Below are positions 21,337 through 32,632 of a stretch of DNA of 64,000 nt, piece after piece. Each line of letters opens with the position of its first letter. The first letter of the stretch is position 1. A model generated the notes under the pieces. It was not told where the DNA came from. It did no database searches and saw only the letters and a list, made by a program, of their open reading frames with translations. The DNA is taken from assembly GCA_026075535.2 (NCBI GenBank), contig AP026540.1, positions 6,758,001-6,822,000 of the forward strand, written 5' to 3'. Origin of the DNA: Tricholoma matsutake (taxonomy: Eukaryota > Basidiomycota > Agaricomycetes > Agaricales > Tricholomataceae). The translations under genes were made by a program, and so were the position numbers.

Positions 21337-22801
21337 ATGTCGGGACGCATCTGCAGGTCACCTCTCAAAGTTCCAGGTCGGTCGTCAGTGCCAAGCGTAC
21401 CTCTTACGTCTAATGTTACACTAGAGAAACCGTATTTGGCTCTCGGGCTTGAGGGTTCTGCGAATAAACTTGGAGCAGGGGTTATCAAGCACTCCGAGGA
21501 TGGATCAGTCGCAGTCCTGTCAAACATCAGACATACTTATATCACACCGCCTGGAGAAGGGTTTCAGCCCAGGGATACTGCTCTTCATCATCGTGAATGG
21601 ATTTTGAAAGTTATCAACGAATGTCTTATCAAAGCCCGTGTGTCAATCCGGGAAGTCGATTGTATCTGCTACACGAAAGGTACATACGTATCGCCCTTTT
21701 TCTATCTGTTAGTACATCTCCTCAGTAGGACCTGGCATGGGTGCCCCCCTCCAGTCTGTTGCACTTGTTGCCCGGACATTGTCGGTTCTCTTTGGACAAC
21801 CTCTAGTCGGAGTCAATCACTGCATTGGGCGTAAGTTTGGATCCATAACCCGCCCCCAGTTGAAGTCATGCAGTTTTTCAAGATATTGAGATGGGTCGAG
21901 AAATTACAGGAGCCCAAAATCCAGTGGTGCTCTACGTTTCGGGAGGAAACACTCAAGTTATCGCCTACTCTCGGCAACGTTATCGAATTTTTGGCGAAAC
22001 ACTGGACATCGCCGTTGGCAATTGCCTGGACAGATTTGCTCGGGTAATTAACTTGAGCAATGATCCAAGTCCTGGATATAATATCGAACAAGAAGCAAAA
22101 AAGTAGAAATGACTTGTCATAGATGCATGGGTCTTGATTTCATCTCTTACAGGGGCAAAAGGCTATTACCGCTTCCTTACGCCACCAAAGGAATGGACAT
22201 CAGTTTATCAGGAGTGTTGACTGCAACAGAGGCCTATACAATGGACGAACGTTTCTGTAATGAGGGCGGGCCCAACGACGCAGACGGCGAAAATATCATC
22301 ACTCCTGCTGACCTGTGCTTCTCCCTCCAAGAAACCATATTTGCGATGCTCGTAGAGATAACGGAGCGTGCCATGGCCCACATTGGGAGCAAAGAGGTTC
22401 TCATAGTAGGTGGCGTAGGTTGTAAGTTGTATTGCCACAGATCCCATCATCCTAGGCTAATTCTATCATTACTACTGAAGGTAATGAACGTCTTCAAGAC
22501 ATGATGGGGATTATGGCACAAGAGCGCGGTGGACAAGTTTTCGCAACTGACGAAAGGTTGGAACAGATTTGTTTTTCGCTCGCTGTCCTCACACACCTTG
22601 CATATAGATTTTGCATCGACAATGGGATCATGATTGCACACGCAGGTCTTCTTAGCTTCAGGATGGGCCAGGAAACTGTTTTGTCAAAGAGTACTTGCAC
22701 ACAAAGGTAAACCGTATGTCCCAAATGCAAACCATGACAAGGTTTAAATATATCGAAACAGATTCCGGACTGACGAAGTCCATGTTGCATGGCGTACGTG
22801 A
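21337..22801 (+). CDS. KAE1: tRNA N6-adenosine threonylcarbamoyltransferase, KEOPS subunit Kae1/OSGEP
   Basis: Kae1 transfers the threonylcarbamoyl group to A37 of tRNAs reading ANN codons, as part of the KEOPS/EKC complex. After splicing six short introns the protein follows the family end to end: [38 protein letters not shown] (the two metal-binding histidines, joined across an intron), [80 protein letters not shown] and the end [12 protein letters not shown]. Intron 1 starts at 21,680 and ends at 21,728. The N-terminus is about 30 residues longer than in yeast or human if the ATG at 21,337 is used. It is convergent with the next gene, 54 bp apart. Confidence 0.92.
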
Positions 22802-22855
22802 CAACGTATGGTAGCGAAGGTCCACTCCAAAAATGCTGCTGGGCCCTGCCAACTA

Positions 22856-23963
22856 CTAGACAACTGTGCTATTAACATTGTCAACGTTTGACAACACCAA
22901 ATGCCATCCCTCAGGGTCTGAAGTTATCATTTCCTCTCTCAAACCCTCAAACTGCTGCCACCACCATTGATTGAGAATTTCGAGGTCCGGTTGAAAGCCC
23001 GGAGGCGTCACTCTTGATTGCCAAGGTTTATCAGGCAAAATATAATGAAGGCATCGAATCTCTTCATCGCACCATTCATTAGGGTGAATGAAGCGCAATG
23101 TTTTCAGGGCATTGTAATACCATGGAAGCGGCTTCCATTTTCCCTTAAAAAAGGCCGTAAGCAGATCTTGATCTGGGAATGAGAATCCGGAAATCTTGTC
23201 ATGCGTTAGAAGGAAATGCACAATGGCGTTGGAGAGCTCCTTGGAAGGATTAAGTACCACGGTCCCAGAGTTCAACTGACTGTAAGGGCGGGGGGAGGCA
23301 TCTGTTGCGCTTGGAGGCAATGCTAGTGGGTGAGTATTGGCGGTGTGCGCACAGTTGGCAGGAATCCTTGTATGGAAGCTCTGAGTTTGGAAGGGTCGAG
23401 GAATTAATAGGCTTACCAATCTGCCGGATAATGCGCCAGTTTGCGTGGGTTGCATGCGCAGACATGTGCTGCCGCAATCTGATCCTTATTTAAAACGAGG
23501 TCCATCAACTCATCCATGTTTTTCATGACGATCATGTCGCAGTCCAGCAGCACAATACGCTATGAACTCAGATCAGGAATAACATCAATCATAGGACAGA
23601 GCTATGTTAAGCTGACCTCATACTCAGTGAGCTCAAACCCTCTGTATTCGTAGGCAAGTATATCGGCTGTTCCCATCCAATGAGGCAGACAACACACCTC
23701 AATTTCGTCCAGGTATCCGCGAATCTTGCGTCGTGTGCTGCAAGAACATGCTTATCCTTCTGAGGATAAAGACTGTCTACCTCTCTCACTAAAATCCTGC
23801 GCTTGTGAAGAACAGCTCTCGCCGCATCGGGCAAAGATGATGTAACCATCACTACAAGTGGATATTGTGAATTGACGTTACGCAAACTATAGTCCAAAAC
23901 TAGAGTTCCTGGAAGATAGGATGTTTTGGTGAGCAAAGTTACATAGGCACATTTTGGCTTCAT
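22856..23963 (-). CDS. Glycosyltransferase family 8 (glycogenin-like) protein
   Basis: The spliced product reads MKPKCAYVTLLTKTSYLPG, VDSLYPQKDKHVLAAHDARF, TKLRGFELTEYERIVLLDCD, NMDELMD and further to a C-terminal domain ending DNVNSTVV. The DxD metal/UDP-sugar motif is LLDCDMIV, the typical GT8 (glycogenin, galactinol synthase, fungal alpha-GlcNAc transferase) arrangement. There are three introns (between TKLR and GFEL, between TEYE and RIVL, and inside ADWIP). No signal peptide or membrane segment is obvious. I prefer the ATG at 23,963 because a TATA-like box lies about 50 bp upstream; an in-frame ATG at 24,041 would add 26 residues. The sugar acceptor is unknown. Confidence 0.8.
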
Positions 23964-24008
23964 CTGGTGAGATGAGAAGCAGATGCGTTGTTGTAGATGG
24001 CGATCGCC

Positions 24009-24017
24009 TTTATATAT
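24009..24017 (-). promoter_or_regulatory. TATA-like box of the GT8 gene
   Basis: ATATATAAAGG on the minus strand, about 50 bp upstream of the ATG at 23,963. It favours the shorter start. Assigned by sequence and spacing only. Confidence 0.4.
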
Positions 24018-24078
24018 TTTGCGTGAGAACTTTGTTGCCATTGACACGTTATTTAGGGTTTACCGATCAATGTGCTGG

Positions 24079-24104
24079 GTGTCAGATAATATGTTATCTG
24101 ACAC
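24079..24104. repeat. Perfect 11-bp palindrome and neighbouring GTTATCTGCCA repeats
   Basis: GTGTCAGATAA is followed by a 4-base loop and its exact reverse complement TTATCTGACAC. About 175 bp downstream, GTTATCTGCCA occurs three times in 42 bp (24,278, 24,290, 24,309). The shared TTATCTG core suggests terminal or subterminal repeats of a DNA transposon remnant; no target duplication was found. Confidence 0.45.
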
Positions 24105-24498
24105 GGCAATTGCCGTGGCTCATAACATTCGCCTCTCTGTAGTGCTATTGTACTTGTAATAATACACACGTGTACTTGTAGTTAGCTGAAGAATAATATA
24201 ATGTACCTGTGATTTTTTCGAAACGATCCCTGCAGTGTAAGAGGAGGAATCTCGTTGACACTGATTCCTAGCCAAATGTTATCTGCCATGTTATCTGCCA
24301 TCCGCTAAGTTATCTGCCACCCGTGTTGCTCATTACCAACTACACCAATTCTCTTTCATCATTTACACTAGTCTCTATCTACAATCACTATTCTGCCACA
24401 TATCTATATACTGCTTGTCGAAGCTTGCTCAATCTGCTTTTTTCTCGCGCTACTTTCAATTTTTTTCTGAAATCTTCGGCTTGATTCGCAAAGCCGCC

Positions 24499-24633
24499 AT
24501 GTCCCGCTTACCTGGTCGTCCAAAAGGTTCAAAAGATGGCCCCCGACCCCCTGGTGCCCCCAAACGCGGTCGGCCTATGAAAACGCGTCAAAGTAAATGC
24601 AACGCGACTGATGTGCCAGTGATGGTTACATAA
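24499..24633 (+). CDS. Short AT-hook ORF, probably truncated
   Basis: The 44-residue frame starts at an ATG in a strong context (GCCGCCATGT) and contains two AT-hook-like cores, PGRPKGSKDG and KRGRPMK, followed by a stop after VMVT. AT-hooks bind the minor groove of AT-rich DNA. The frame is too short for a complete chromatin protein and sits next to the TTATCTG repeats, so it may be the first exon or relic of a transposon-borne gene. No downstream exon could be followed before the pyruvate dehydrogenase gene begins (stop at 24,790). Confidence 0.4.
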   Translation: MSRLPGRPKGSKDGPRPPGAPKRGRPMKTRQSKCNATDVPVMVT

Positions 24634-24789
24634 TCTCCTCTTTTTTTAATTCTTTTTTTTCGGTTTGTATCAATTTATACCCATTGGTCGGAAAATCTTA
24701 TTTAGGAAGATTGCTTCTCAATCGATGATGTACTAGTCTCTAAGTGACATAGGAAAGCAATGAAGATCCACTTCTGAACGCCGCAAGTT

Positions 24790-26400
24790 TTACAGCATAA
24801 AAGTCAAAGGATTTTCAAGGTAGCCTTTGAATGCTGACATCCACCTCGCGCCTACCGCACCATCCACCGTTCGATGATCTGCACTAAGCGTAACTTTCAT
24901 GATTTGTACGGTCTTGAATCCACGGTCATCTTCTGGGGCGGGTACAAGGGTTGGTTGCGTTGATCCAACGGCAAGAATACAGGACTGGGGTTCATTGATG
25001 ATAGCGGCGAAGTGAGAAATGTCGTACATCCCAAGATTAGAGATTGTGAATGTGCCACCCTGGGGGCAAGGTTAGCAGAGTATGGATGAGTGATTGCCTA
25101 GCTTACCTGGTATTCCACTGGAGCTAACTTCCCTTCGCGGGCTTTCTTTGCGAGAGCTTTTGTTTCCGATGATATCGTAGCAAGACCCTTTGAGCCAACG
25201 TCCTTCACAATAGGTGTGATAAGACCAGAAGGAGTCGCGACAGCAACAGATATGTCGGCAATCTTGTACCTAGCACGTACGGAAGGTAAACCGAGAGATC
25301 ACCGTGTTTATCCATGGATTGTAACTTACGTTCGGATGACCTCTCCAAGCCAGGCAGAATTTGCTTCTGGGACATCAGCCAACGCGCATCCAACGGCCTT
25401 GACGATGAAATCATTAACACTAAGTTTGGCAGTCTTGGCCTTCTCGCTCAGCGTTTTGTTGAATATTTCTCGCAGCTTCAGAACCTTGTCCATGTTGATG
25501 TCCACAGCAAGGTAATAATGAGGTATATCTTGCTTGGACTGTGTAAGGCGCGAAGCAATAGTGCGACGTATATTGGAAACAGGGGTGTCGTAGTAATCAG
25601 GAAGTTGGAGTGATGACGACGGCGGGTGAGAAGTGGTCGAAGAGGGCTTATATTTCTCGACATCCTCACGAACAACACGACCCATGGGACCTGACCCACT
25701 GATTTGTGCAAGGGGGATGCCACGCTCAAGCGCAATCTTCTTCGCGATGGGAGACGCAAAGATGCGGTCGCCTGGAGGTATCTCGAGCTTCGAGTCCGGT
25801 TGAGGCTTTAGTTCCGATGGTTCAGTTTTCCGCGGTGGGGGGGGGTGGCCGTCTGTAGGGGCCACAGAGGATTTATCTTCCTTGGCAGGCAACTGAGAGG
25901 GTGCCCGGGAGACCATCTCAGAAGCACCGGAGATGTCGTCACCCTCTTCGCCGACGACAGCGATAGCTGACCCAACCTGCACGTTTTTTGCGCCGTCCTC
26001 AGCCTGAAGTTGGTAAGAGGTGAATGCGACATAAATGTTTAGAATATAAACCATACGATGATTTTCGCCAAGATACCATCGTCTTGCGCCTCCACGTCAA
26101 TCGTAGCCTTGTCAGTTTCCTATGGTGTGTAAGTTGTGACGAATCACAAAAAACGAATGGGCGGGCCGCCTCACAATCTCAAGCAGCACATCTCCCGTGG
26201 AGAACGGATCACCCTCTTTCTTTTTCCATGAAGCAATGCCGCCCTCGGACATTGTAGGGCTCATTGCAGGCATATTAAAGTACGAGAGCGCATTTCGACG
26301 TGCGGAGACATGAAAACCTAAGGAAGATAGGTAAATGGCGGGGAACAACAGACAATGACATACGACGTGCAAAAATACGAGCAACGACAGAGGACGCCAT
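24790..26400 (-). CDS. LAT1: Dihydrolipoamide acetyltransferase, E2 of pyruvate dehydrogenase (mitochondrial)
   Basis: E2 forms the core of the mitochondrial pyruvate dehydrogenase complex and makes acetyl-CoA. Exon 1 (ATG at 26,400) is joined through a 46-bp GTATGT...TTAG intron to give the presequence [20 protein letters not shown], typical of mitochondrial import. The lipoyl domain follows ([20 protein letters not shown], lipoyl lysine in [11 protein letters not shown]), then a Pro-rich linker, the E3/E1-binding domain ([32 protein letters not shown]) and the catalytic domain ([17 protein letters not shown]) ending with the active-site motif [15 protein letters not shown]. At least five introns are visible. 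It is divergent from CSL4 with 98 bp between start codons. Confidence 0.93.
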
Positions 26401-26498
26401 TGACATGTGGCAAGCCTAAGTGTTCGATTATTTTATCGGAGCGTGTCTCTTTGTCCCCAAACAGAGCCAAAGCTCCGGTATATGCCGATGCCATCCCC
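26401..26498. promoter_or_regulatory. Shared divergent promoter, LAT1 / CSL4
   Basis: Only 98 bp separate the two start codons, so both genes must share this control region or have overlapping 5' leaders. No clear TATA box was seen. Confidence 0.5.
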
Positions 26499-27240
26499 AT
26501 GCCTGATATTGTCCTCCCAGGACAGCCAATTCCCCTTCCTCGGGGCCCGATTCCGCGATCTGGCTCAGGTATATATATTAGGGATGCCCAACTGCGAGCA
26601 AGTCTAGTTGGAGTCCCCCGAATGGATGGTGCTGTTCGTTCTACCTTTTGGAATTCAGGTCGGAGACTTGACGATGATCGTTTTCTTCCTGGGCGCCTGC
26701 CATAGACTCTCTCCATTTCTCGTGTACGGTTTCATCCTCCAACATCCAACTCGATAGTGCTTGGATCAATCACTCGATTATCCCCACATCAGGCTACGCT
26801 CACAATTAGTGTGGTGGATGGTGTACCACTCCCTGCAGGTGAAGAGTTTACCGGGGTGATACGTACACAAGACGTACGAGCAACTGAAAAAGACCGGGTC
26901 AAGATCGGGGATTGCTTCAGAGGTGGTGATGTCGTTCGAGGGATTGTGGTAAGGTTGATCAAGCACTACTGATAACACAACCAAGGAACTGATATCCGGT
27001 TAGATCTCACTAGGAGACGCGCGTAGCTATTATGTCACAACTGCAAGGAATGATTTAGGTGTCATATTTGCAACAAGTGAAGCAGGTAATTCCATTTATA
27101 TAAAGGTTCAAAGCGAACTCGATCAACTCATCTTTTGTAATATAGGTGCCACTATGGAACCTGTTTCTTGGCAAGAAATGAGGTGTCCTAAGACAGGAAA
27201 GCTTGAGAAACGCAAGTGCGCGAAACCAGAAGGCTTATAA
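26499..27240 (+). CDS. CSL4: Exosome complex component CSL4
   Basis: CSL4 is an S1/zinc-ribbon cap subunit of the RNA exosome, acting in RNA decay and processing in nucleus and cytoplasm. Exons: 26,499-26,633, 26,706-26,948, 27,004-27,085 and 27,146-27,240. Order: N-terminal part (LPGQPIPLPRGPIPRSGSG), S1-like domain (VLGSITRLSPHQATLTISVV, then FTGVIRTQDVRATEKDRVKI, ISLGDARSYYVTTARNDLGV) and the C-terminal CPKTGKLEKRKC segment. The usual zinc-ribbon cysteines are reduced to this pair plus upstream residues. The frame across intron 1 (RMDGA/TLSISRV) was chosen because it restores the family sequence. Confidence 0.9.
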
Positions 27241-27640
27241 AAATTATGCTTGATGCTGTCACGAGCAATTATTACTAGAATATACTTGTTTGCCGTGTTG
27301 AACGTCGGATCCGGACTGCACGCTAGTAATAACTCTTCCTTGCTTGGAGAACGACGGCGCGGCATGTTGTTTTCGGATCTGAAATGAAACATGAAACCAA
27401 TCCAGAAAAGGAAATGTGTCCAAGTTGCCAGCTTCAAGCCAAGCTGCTAAGCAGACGGTTTTCCAATTTCTTGTTTCTTCGCTCGTGGTTCGGTAGCTGT
27501 AACTGCAATGACGGCCATTCTCCTTGCAGGTGACGTTCTGCGCAGAGACAGGCACATATCACTTGACGACAACCAGATCAAGTATTTCTCAGTTTCATGT
27601 CACAATAATTCACCACTCATATACCCGTTCTCTACTTCAG
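27241..27640. other. Intergenic region, no gene seen
   Basis: Short chance frames on both strands only. The first exon of the NudE gene probably lies at its right edge. Confidence 0.4.
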
Positions 27641-29752
27641 CTATTCAACTTCTTCAATAGACTGGCGTGCAAAATACAATGAGGTGAACTAGCTCTTAAT
27701 CACCATCTGGTCCGTGCACTAAACTGTCACTAAGGTGGCTGATATGTTGGCAGAAACTCGTGCTGAACTCGATGACTTTCACCACGCAAGCAAGGAGCTC
27801 GAAGCTGAGCTGGAGAACGAACTTCAGAGAACTGAAAAGGCACAGATGGATCTCAAGGTGAAGGCTTTCAGAGCAGAAGAAGAGCGCGACGAATGGAAGG
27901 TGCGTATTACTTGGACGTGTCGCTCTGCAGATGGATAGTAAATCTCCGTTTGCAGAGCAAATTTATGTCACTTCAGACCAACCATAACACTACAACGGCT
28001 TCTCTCCAACGTGAACTAGATAAATTGCGTCAGGAACACCAGCACACGAAAATTCAACTACGCGACCTGGAGATGGGAAATGACGATCTAGAGAGAAACG
28101 AACGCGCAGTCTCTTCGAGTTTGGCCGATATGGAATCCAAATATTCTCGTGCTTTGGAGGAAAAGATTCTGCTTGAGCATGAACTACTAGAGAAGGCAAA
28201 TCTTGAAGAGGGATCTCAACGGCTTAGGGACGAACTACGAGGTACTTCGGTTTAATACTTTCTCGGGTCGCAATCCTCACTTTCCGCCCAACTAGATGCC
28301 AACGTTGAAATATCTATCCTCAAAGATCAGCTTGCAGCCATTTCCAATACTTCAGCGCCTTCTGAAACGACGTCCTCACATGTCCCCTTGCATGCTACTC
28401 GTATCGCTATTCCTTCGGACGACGACCTTCTCAACACACCGCCACCTCCTGATCTTCAGTTGTGCGATTTGTCGCCTAGCACTGAAAATCTCCCCTCTGT
28501 CAACACCACTCCTAAAGCATCAAACTCGGGAGCTCAATCTGCACTTCTCCAGCGTGCAGGATTTCGACCTCATAAATCTCATCTTACCACACCTGTGGCC
28601 TCATCTGGAGTCACTCGATCGAACACCCTTCCATCTATCTACAGTCCATCGACATCAACCCCCCGCACTCCTGCATTGCGTCCTCCAACAGTACGTCAAC
28701 CTTCTCAAATGAGTACAACCTCTACGACAAGCACAATATCCAAAAACAAAGGGGTCCAAATGGTCTCTGAAATGCGTGCGCGAGTGAGGAACCTCGAGCA
28801 AAAGATTCATACTCGTGTTCCCCGATTACGTATAGGAAGTATGACGACTCGACTGAATGCCAACTCGCCTGCGCCGTTTGCGATAACGAATACATCTGCG
28901 ACTTCTTCGTCGTCTTCGATCAAAAGCTCAATATATTCTAATAGAAGAAGCAACGATTCAAGAGGCAGTGACGAAGTTGAACCCAAGAACAAGAAAAACG
29001 CTGGAGGAGAATCCTCTGGATGGGTTCTGATCATGGAAGACTCCCCATCACCTCCGAAGGACAAGGAAAAGGAAAGACGAAGGCTTTCAAGTCCTTCCGC
29101 ACCCACTGCATTTCGTCCCGGTGTTTCCACATCTATCCCTGCCCCTGCTTTGGGACTCATCAAGCCAAATAATCTTAACCAAAGCACTATGAATGCAGGC
29201 ATCCGCCGGCCACAATCTAGGCTATCAGCTGGCAGTCTCAGTACAACCACTACGAGTTCAATCCCTACCCCCGTTTCTCGCCCCGCCACCCCCACGTATC
29301 TACCCGTACCCACCAGTAGTTTATACTCATATCCGGCAACTGCTGGTCTGACTGGGATTAAGCGTTCCACTGGTCCTAATGGTTCCAACAAACGTTCGTC
29401 ACTTGGATCCAATGCTATAGGAATACCCCTTTCGGACAGCCAAGGGCCAAGAACGACGATACCACCCCCAAGACCGCCTTCAGATACCCCTGCGGCTAGT
29501 TTTAGGTATAACTTCGAGAGCAGTAAAGCTCTTCCACAGTTACCTGGAGTCTATTCAAATATAACGATGAGACCGGCATCGAAGTTACCGTCTGGCACGA
29601 CCTCCATGCTGGCACAAAGCCGAATTGGACGACCGAGCAGTGGAGGGTTCTCTGGCCGCAAGAGCAACGATAATAAGGCTTTGGATGTGAAGCCTGATTC
29701 ACGTCCTAGATCTGGCAGCAGTGCGTCTACGTATGAGGCTAACAGATTTTGA
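27641..29752 (+). CDS. NudE/Ndel1-type nuclear distribution protein (start not resolved)
   Basis: NudE binds LIS1 and dynein and is needed for nuclear migration in hyphae. Residues IDWRAKYNE (27,657-27,683) join across an intron (27,684-27,734) to VADMLAETRAELDDFHHASK, then DEWK/SKFMSLQTNH, and LRDELR/DANVEISILK to the long last exon (28,296-29,752). The N-terminal coiled coil (about residues 10-190) is the LIS1/dynein-binding region. The C-terminal half is Ser/Thr/Pro-rich, with the conserved VSEMRARVRNLEQKIHTRVP helix near 28,760-28,820. No ATG is in frame upstream of IDWRAKYNE, so a small first exon is missing and the listed start is approximate. Confidence 0.85.
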
Positions 29753-29830
29753 ATGATCTAATGTATAATACCTTGGATGAATTTATTTAATGAGAGTGCT
29801 GACGTAATTGAACAAGTTGTTACACTTGTC

Positions 29831-31529
29831 ATGAATCCTCCGTCAACGTCTTCTGTTTCTGGGCCTCAACGTTCGCTCAGCAGCCAAATTGTCCTCGAAG
29901 AAGATGAATACACAGCTGCATTATCTGATATCATCGCCAGAGACTTCTTCCCTTCGCTCGTAAAACTCGATGCCACAAATGACTACCTCGATGCCATCCA
30001 TTCCCGAGATCAACACCTCATCAATGCCTCGGTCCGCCGGCTCGAACACGTTAGCCAAACACCATCTAGTCTTCTCCTTCAAACTCCTTCACAAACTCCG
30101 TTCGGCGTCGCCCCGTCAGAGACCCCATTGCACACCCGTGGACGGCCCTCCCACAAGAGACCAAAGCTTGATACTGAATTGAGCCTGGATGCGTTCCAGG
30201 CGCGGTATACATCGGAAGATAACTCAAGCTTTGCCGATATACTTGATGACGAGAATCGGAGGCGGAAGGAAAAATGGGCATGGGCATGGGACGCTCAGAA
30301 ACGTGTTGAAGGACAGCGCGAGAGGATGATAGAATCTAGGGAGAGGATGATGATAGAAGCGCCTCCGGCAACAGGGGTCAAGGAAAGGCTCGTGATCGAT
30401 GCTGCTGCCCCGGTGGGACTGTTGACACATGGTAGCGAGGACGGGGAAGATAATGAGAAGGAACCGCGACGTGAAGATGAGGATGCATCTATTAGTGCGG
30501 GAGGTTCGAATAAAGGCAAGCAAGTTACTGCCAGCACTAAAGATTCAGAGCCAGAGGTCGATGTGATGGCTCCCGTGAAGGACACCCGGTCAGCCGGAGT
30601 GGATGGATGGAGATTTAAGGTATTTGCAGCTCCAAGCCCTTACGTGCTGTTCATTCGCAGTTCATACTCAACGATGCCATAGGCTCGAAATTCCTTCATG
30701 TTCTCTCCCGACGCAGACCTGTCTCCCTACCGGCCTTCTCTTGGCTCATCAGACGTTAAGGGTGATCCAAAGACGATCAAACATGGGAACACCCGTTTAT
30801 CAGCATCCGAATTTTTACCTTCCACTTTGCAGAGCCACTCTTCCCCTCCAAGCCCAACAAGAAGTCGAATTGAAGCAGCCATTAATGGGACTTCCTGTAG
30901 GTGTTCCTACTACTGAGGTTCGATATTTCCCCAACCAACCACCTTTTGTCTTAGATCGACCCAGATCTCCAACCAATATTTCGCTCGTACCCGACCTCCC
31001 TTCACCAACAGCAGCGGAACTTGGACCAGCCGCCGTGAAACAGCTGATGACCTGGGGTACACTCGATGCCACGCCGCGCATTATATCTCAATCTGATAAT
31101 CCTGTCGAATTTGCAACCCCTAGCACGCCATTCCACATCCCTGCAGTCTCCTCACGGGAATCCATTTCTCACAAACTCTCCAGTAGTGCATCAAAAAGTC
31201 TACGTGCCAAAGCTGGACTGCTCGGGCTCGGACAGCTTGGCCGTACACCCGGTATCATTGCCAGCACTCCTGGTGGTGGGATGAGGGGTACAAGAGGGAA
31301 AGGAAGTATGCCACCGCCTTCGTGGACCCCCCGTCGCTCCGAAGCAGCTGGTAATCTGACTCCTGCTGCTCGGCGGTTGCTGGAACGGAGTACCCTAGGC
31401 ACTACTGCCATGAGGAGGGCAGAAGCTATGGAGCGGACAGCTAGATGGGAAGGCGGTAAAAACGCAAATGAGAAAGATTTGAATCGCATGCGGTGGACCC
31501 CAGCTCCTAGCCCTAGCAGTGGACGGTAA
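29831..31529 (+). CDS. Splicing factor ESS-2 / DGCR14 (Bis1) homolog
   Basis: ESS-2/DGCR14 proteins are nuclear, spliceosome C-complex-associated factors. Exons: 29,831-30,619, 30,683-30,896 and 30,955-31,529. The N-terminal family signature is clear: VLEEDEYTAALSDIIARDFF followed by VKLDATNDYLDAI, then the central FNKYTSEDN-like ARYTSEDNSSFADILDDENR and KEKWAWAWDAQKR. The last exon has LGPAAVKQLMTWGTLDATPR, also conserved in the family, and ends with a basic, Ser/Pro-rich tail (LTPAARRLLERS). Downstream of NudE on the same strand, 78 bp after its stop. Confidence 0.88.
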
Positions 31530-31631
31530 AGAACGCCACGCTCAGTGACACAGCGGCCAACTACTACCAAAGTTCTTTTGATGGCGATCCAAAAAAAGGC
31601 TGTATTGGAAGAGCAAAACTACAATGTGCTA

Positions 31632-32527
31632 TCATCGTGATACTTTACGCCGCTTGGCGTCATGCTGCGTCTCGGTCTCGGGAACATCCCCATTAGTTTC
31701 CTTTACCAGCTCATTAGTAGTAACAAGAGGTTTGGTCTTTCTCTTCACGACAACGCCCTTCAACGACTTTTTGTCTCTTCTTGTCGCCGGTGGTTGAGGC
31801 ACAGCCGGTTTTACAGTTGGATTTGAACCAACTGGTGGTGGATTGTTGACGGCACTGGTTCGTGCTGCAACGGCTCTGGATATCTATCGTTGGGATAATG
31901 TGAGCGAGAAAGAGGAAAGATAGCGCACTCTTTAAATTGTCTGATTTCCTCCCCATCTTTCTCCTTCCGCTGTCTCTCTTCTTCCTCTTGTTTTTCTCGT
32001 ACGGAATCAAGAAACATAATTTCATCCTCCTCAAGGGCACGGAACTGGTTTGCTGACGAGTACGGTCAGTGTGCAAAAGTGGAAAGGAAAATGAATGAAT
32101 CCACCAAGCTTTGTTTTTTCCTCCCACTCCTCCTGCTTTGCTACCTGTAGCGCAGCAAAAATAAGTTGAGAGAGAGCAACATGGTGACACGAAGATCAAC
32201 CTTGTTCGCAGCGAGTTTCTGTTTGCGTCACATCGAAATCATATGTGGAAATTCAATACATCGCGCGCTGCGAGAAGCAAAGGCTCACTTCAGCAAGACT
32301 GCGACCATCATAAGAATCTTCTTGTTGCTGTGGTGGAGGATCCTGACCGAGCCTGTATTTGAGGTGGGTCAACGTGGAAGGATGCAGATTCGTATATTAG
32401 AAGACCTGGCATATGCAGCCTTCCATTGTTCATCACGTCTTGCCTTTGCATTATCAAGATCGTTCTGGGAGACGAAACGAGAGCCAACAACGCCGGTAGA
32501 CAACGATGGGATGATGGACTCGTCCAT
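31632..32527 (-). CDS. FYV6 / FAM192A (PIP30) family nuclear protein
   Basis: Splicing five exons gives SRFVSQNDLDNAKARRDEQW, KAAYARLGQDPPPQQQED, YDGRSLAEKLAANKVAKQEE, WEEKTKLANQFRALEEDEIM, FLDSVREKQEEEERQRKE and a C-terminal basic tail (RRDKKSLKGVVVKRKTK) ending KRRKVSR. This is the FAM192A/Fyv6 N-terminal domain. In yeast Fyv6 is a second-step splicing factor, and in animals FAM192A binds the PA28-gamma proteasome activator. Introns are 50-90 bp. It is convergent with the ESS-2 gene, about 100 bp apart. A role in splicing is inferred from the family. Confidence 0.82.
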
Positions 32528-32632
32528 TGTGGTGTAATAGTGTTGCTGAGGTTACTGAATGGTCACAATTCTCCGATGACCATCAGACATTCAACTATGG
32601 CATCGCCTCTGATAGTCTTCTAGACTGCCTTC

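Noticed and set aside
26407..26607. Plus-strand frame starting [12 protein letters not shown] upstream of CSL4
   Set aside because: It is in the wrong frame relative to the conserved LPGQPIPLPRGPIP segment and has no family similarity.
28807..29412. 201-residue minus-strand frame inside the NudE gene
   Set aside because: It is the reverse complement of Ser/Thr/Pro-rich NudE coding sequence and has no family features.
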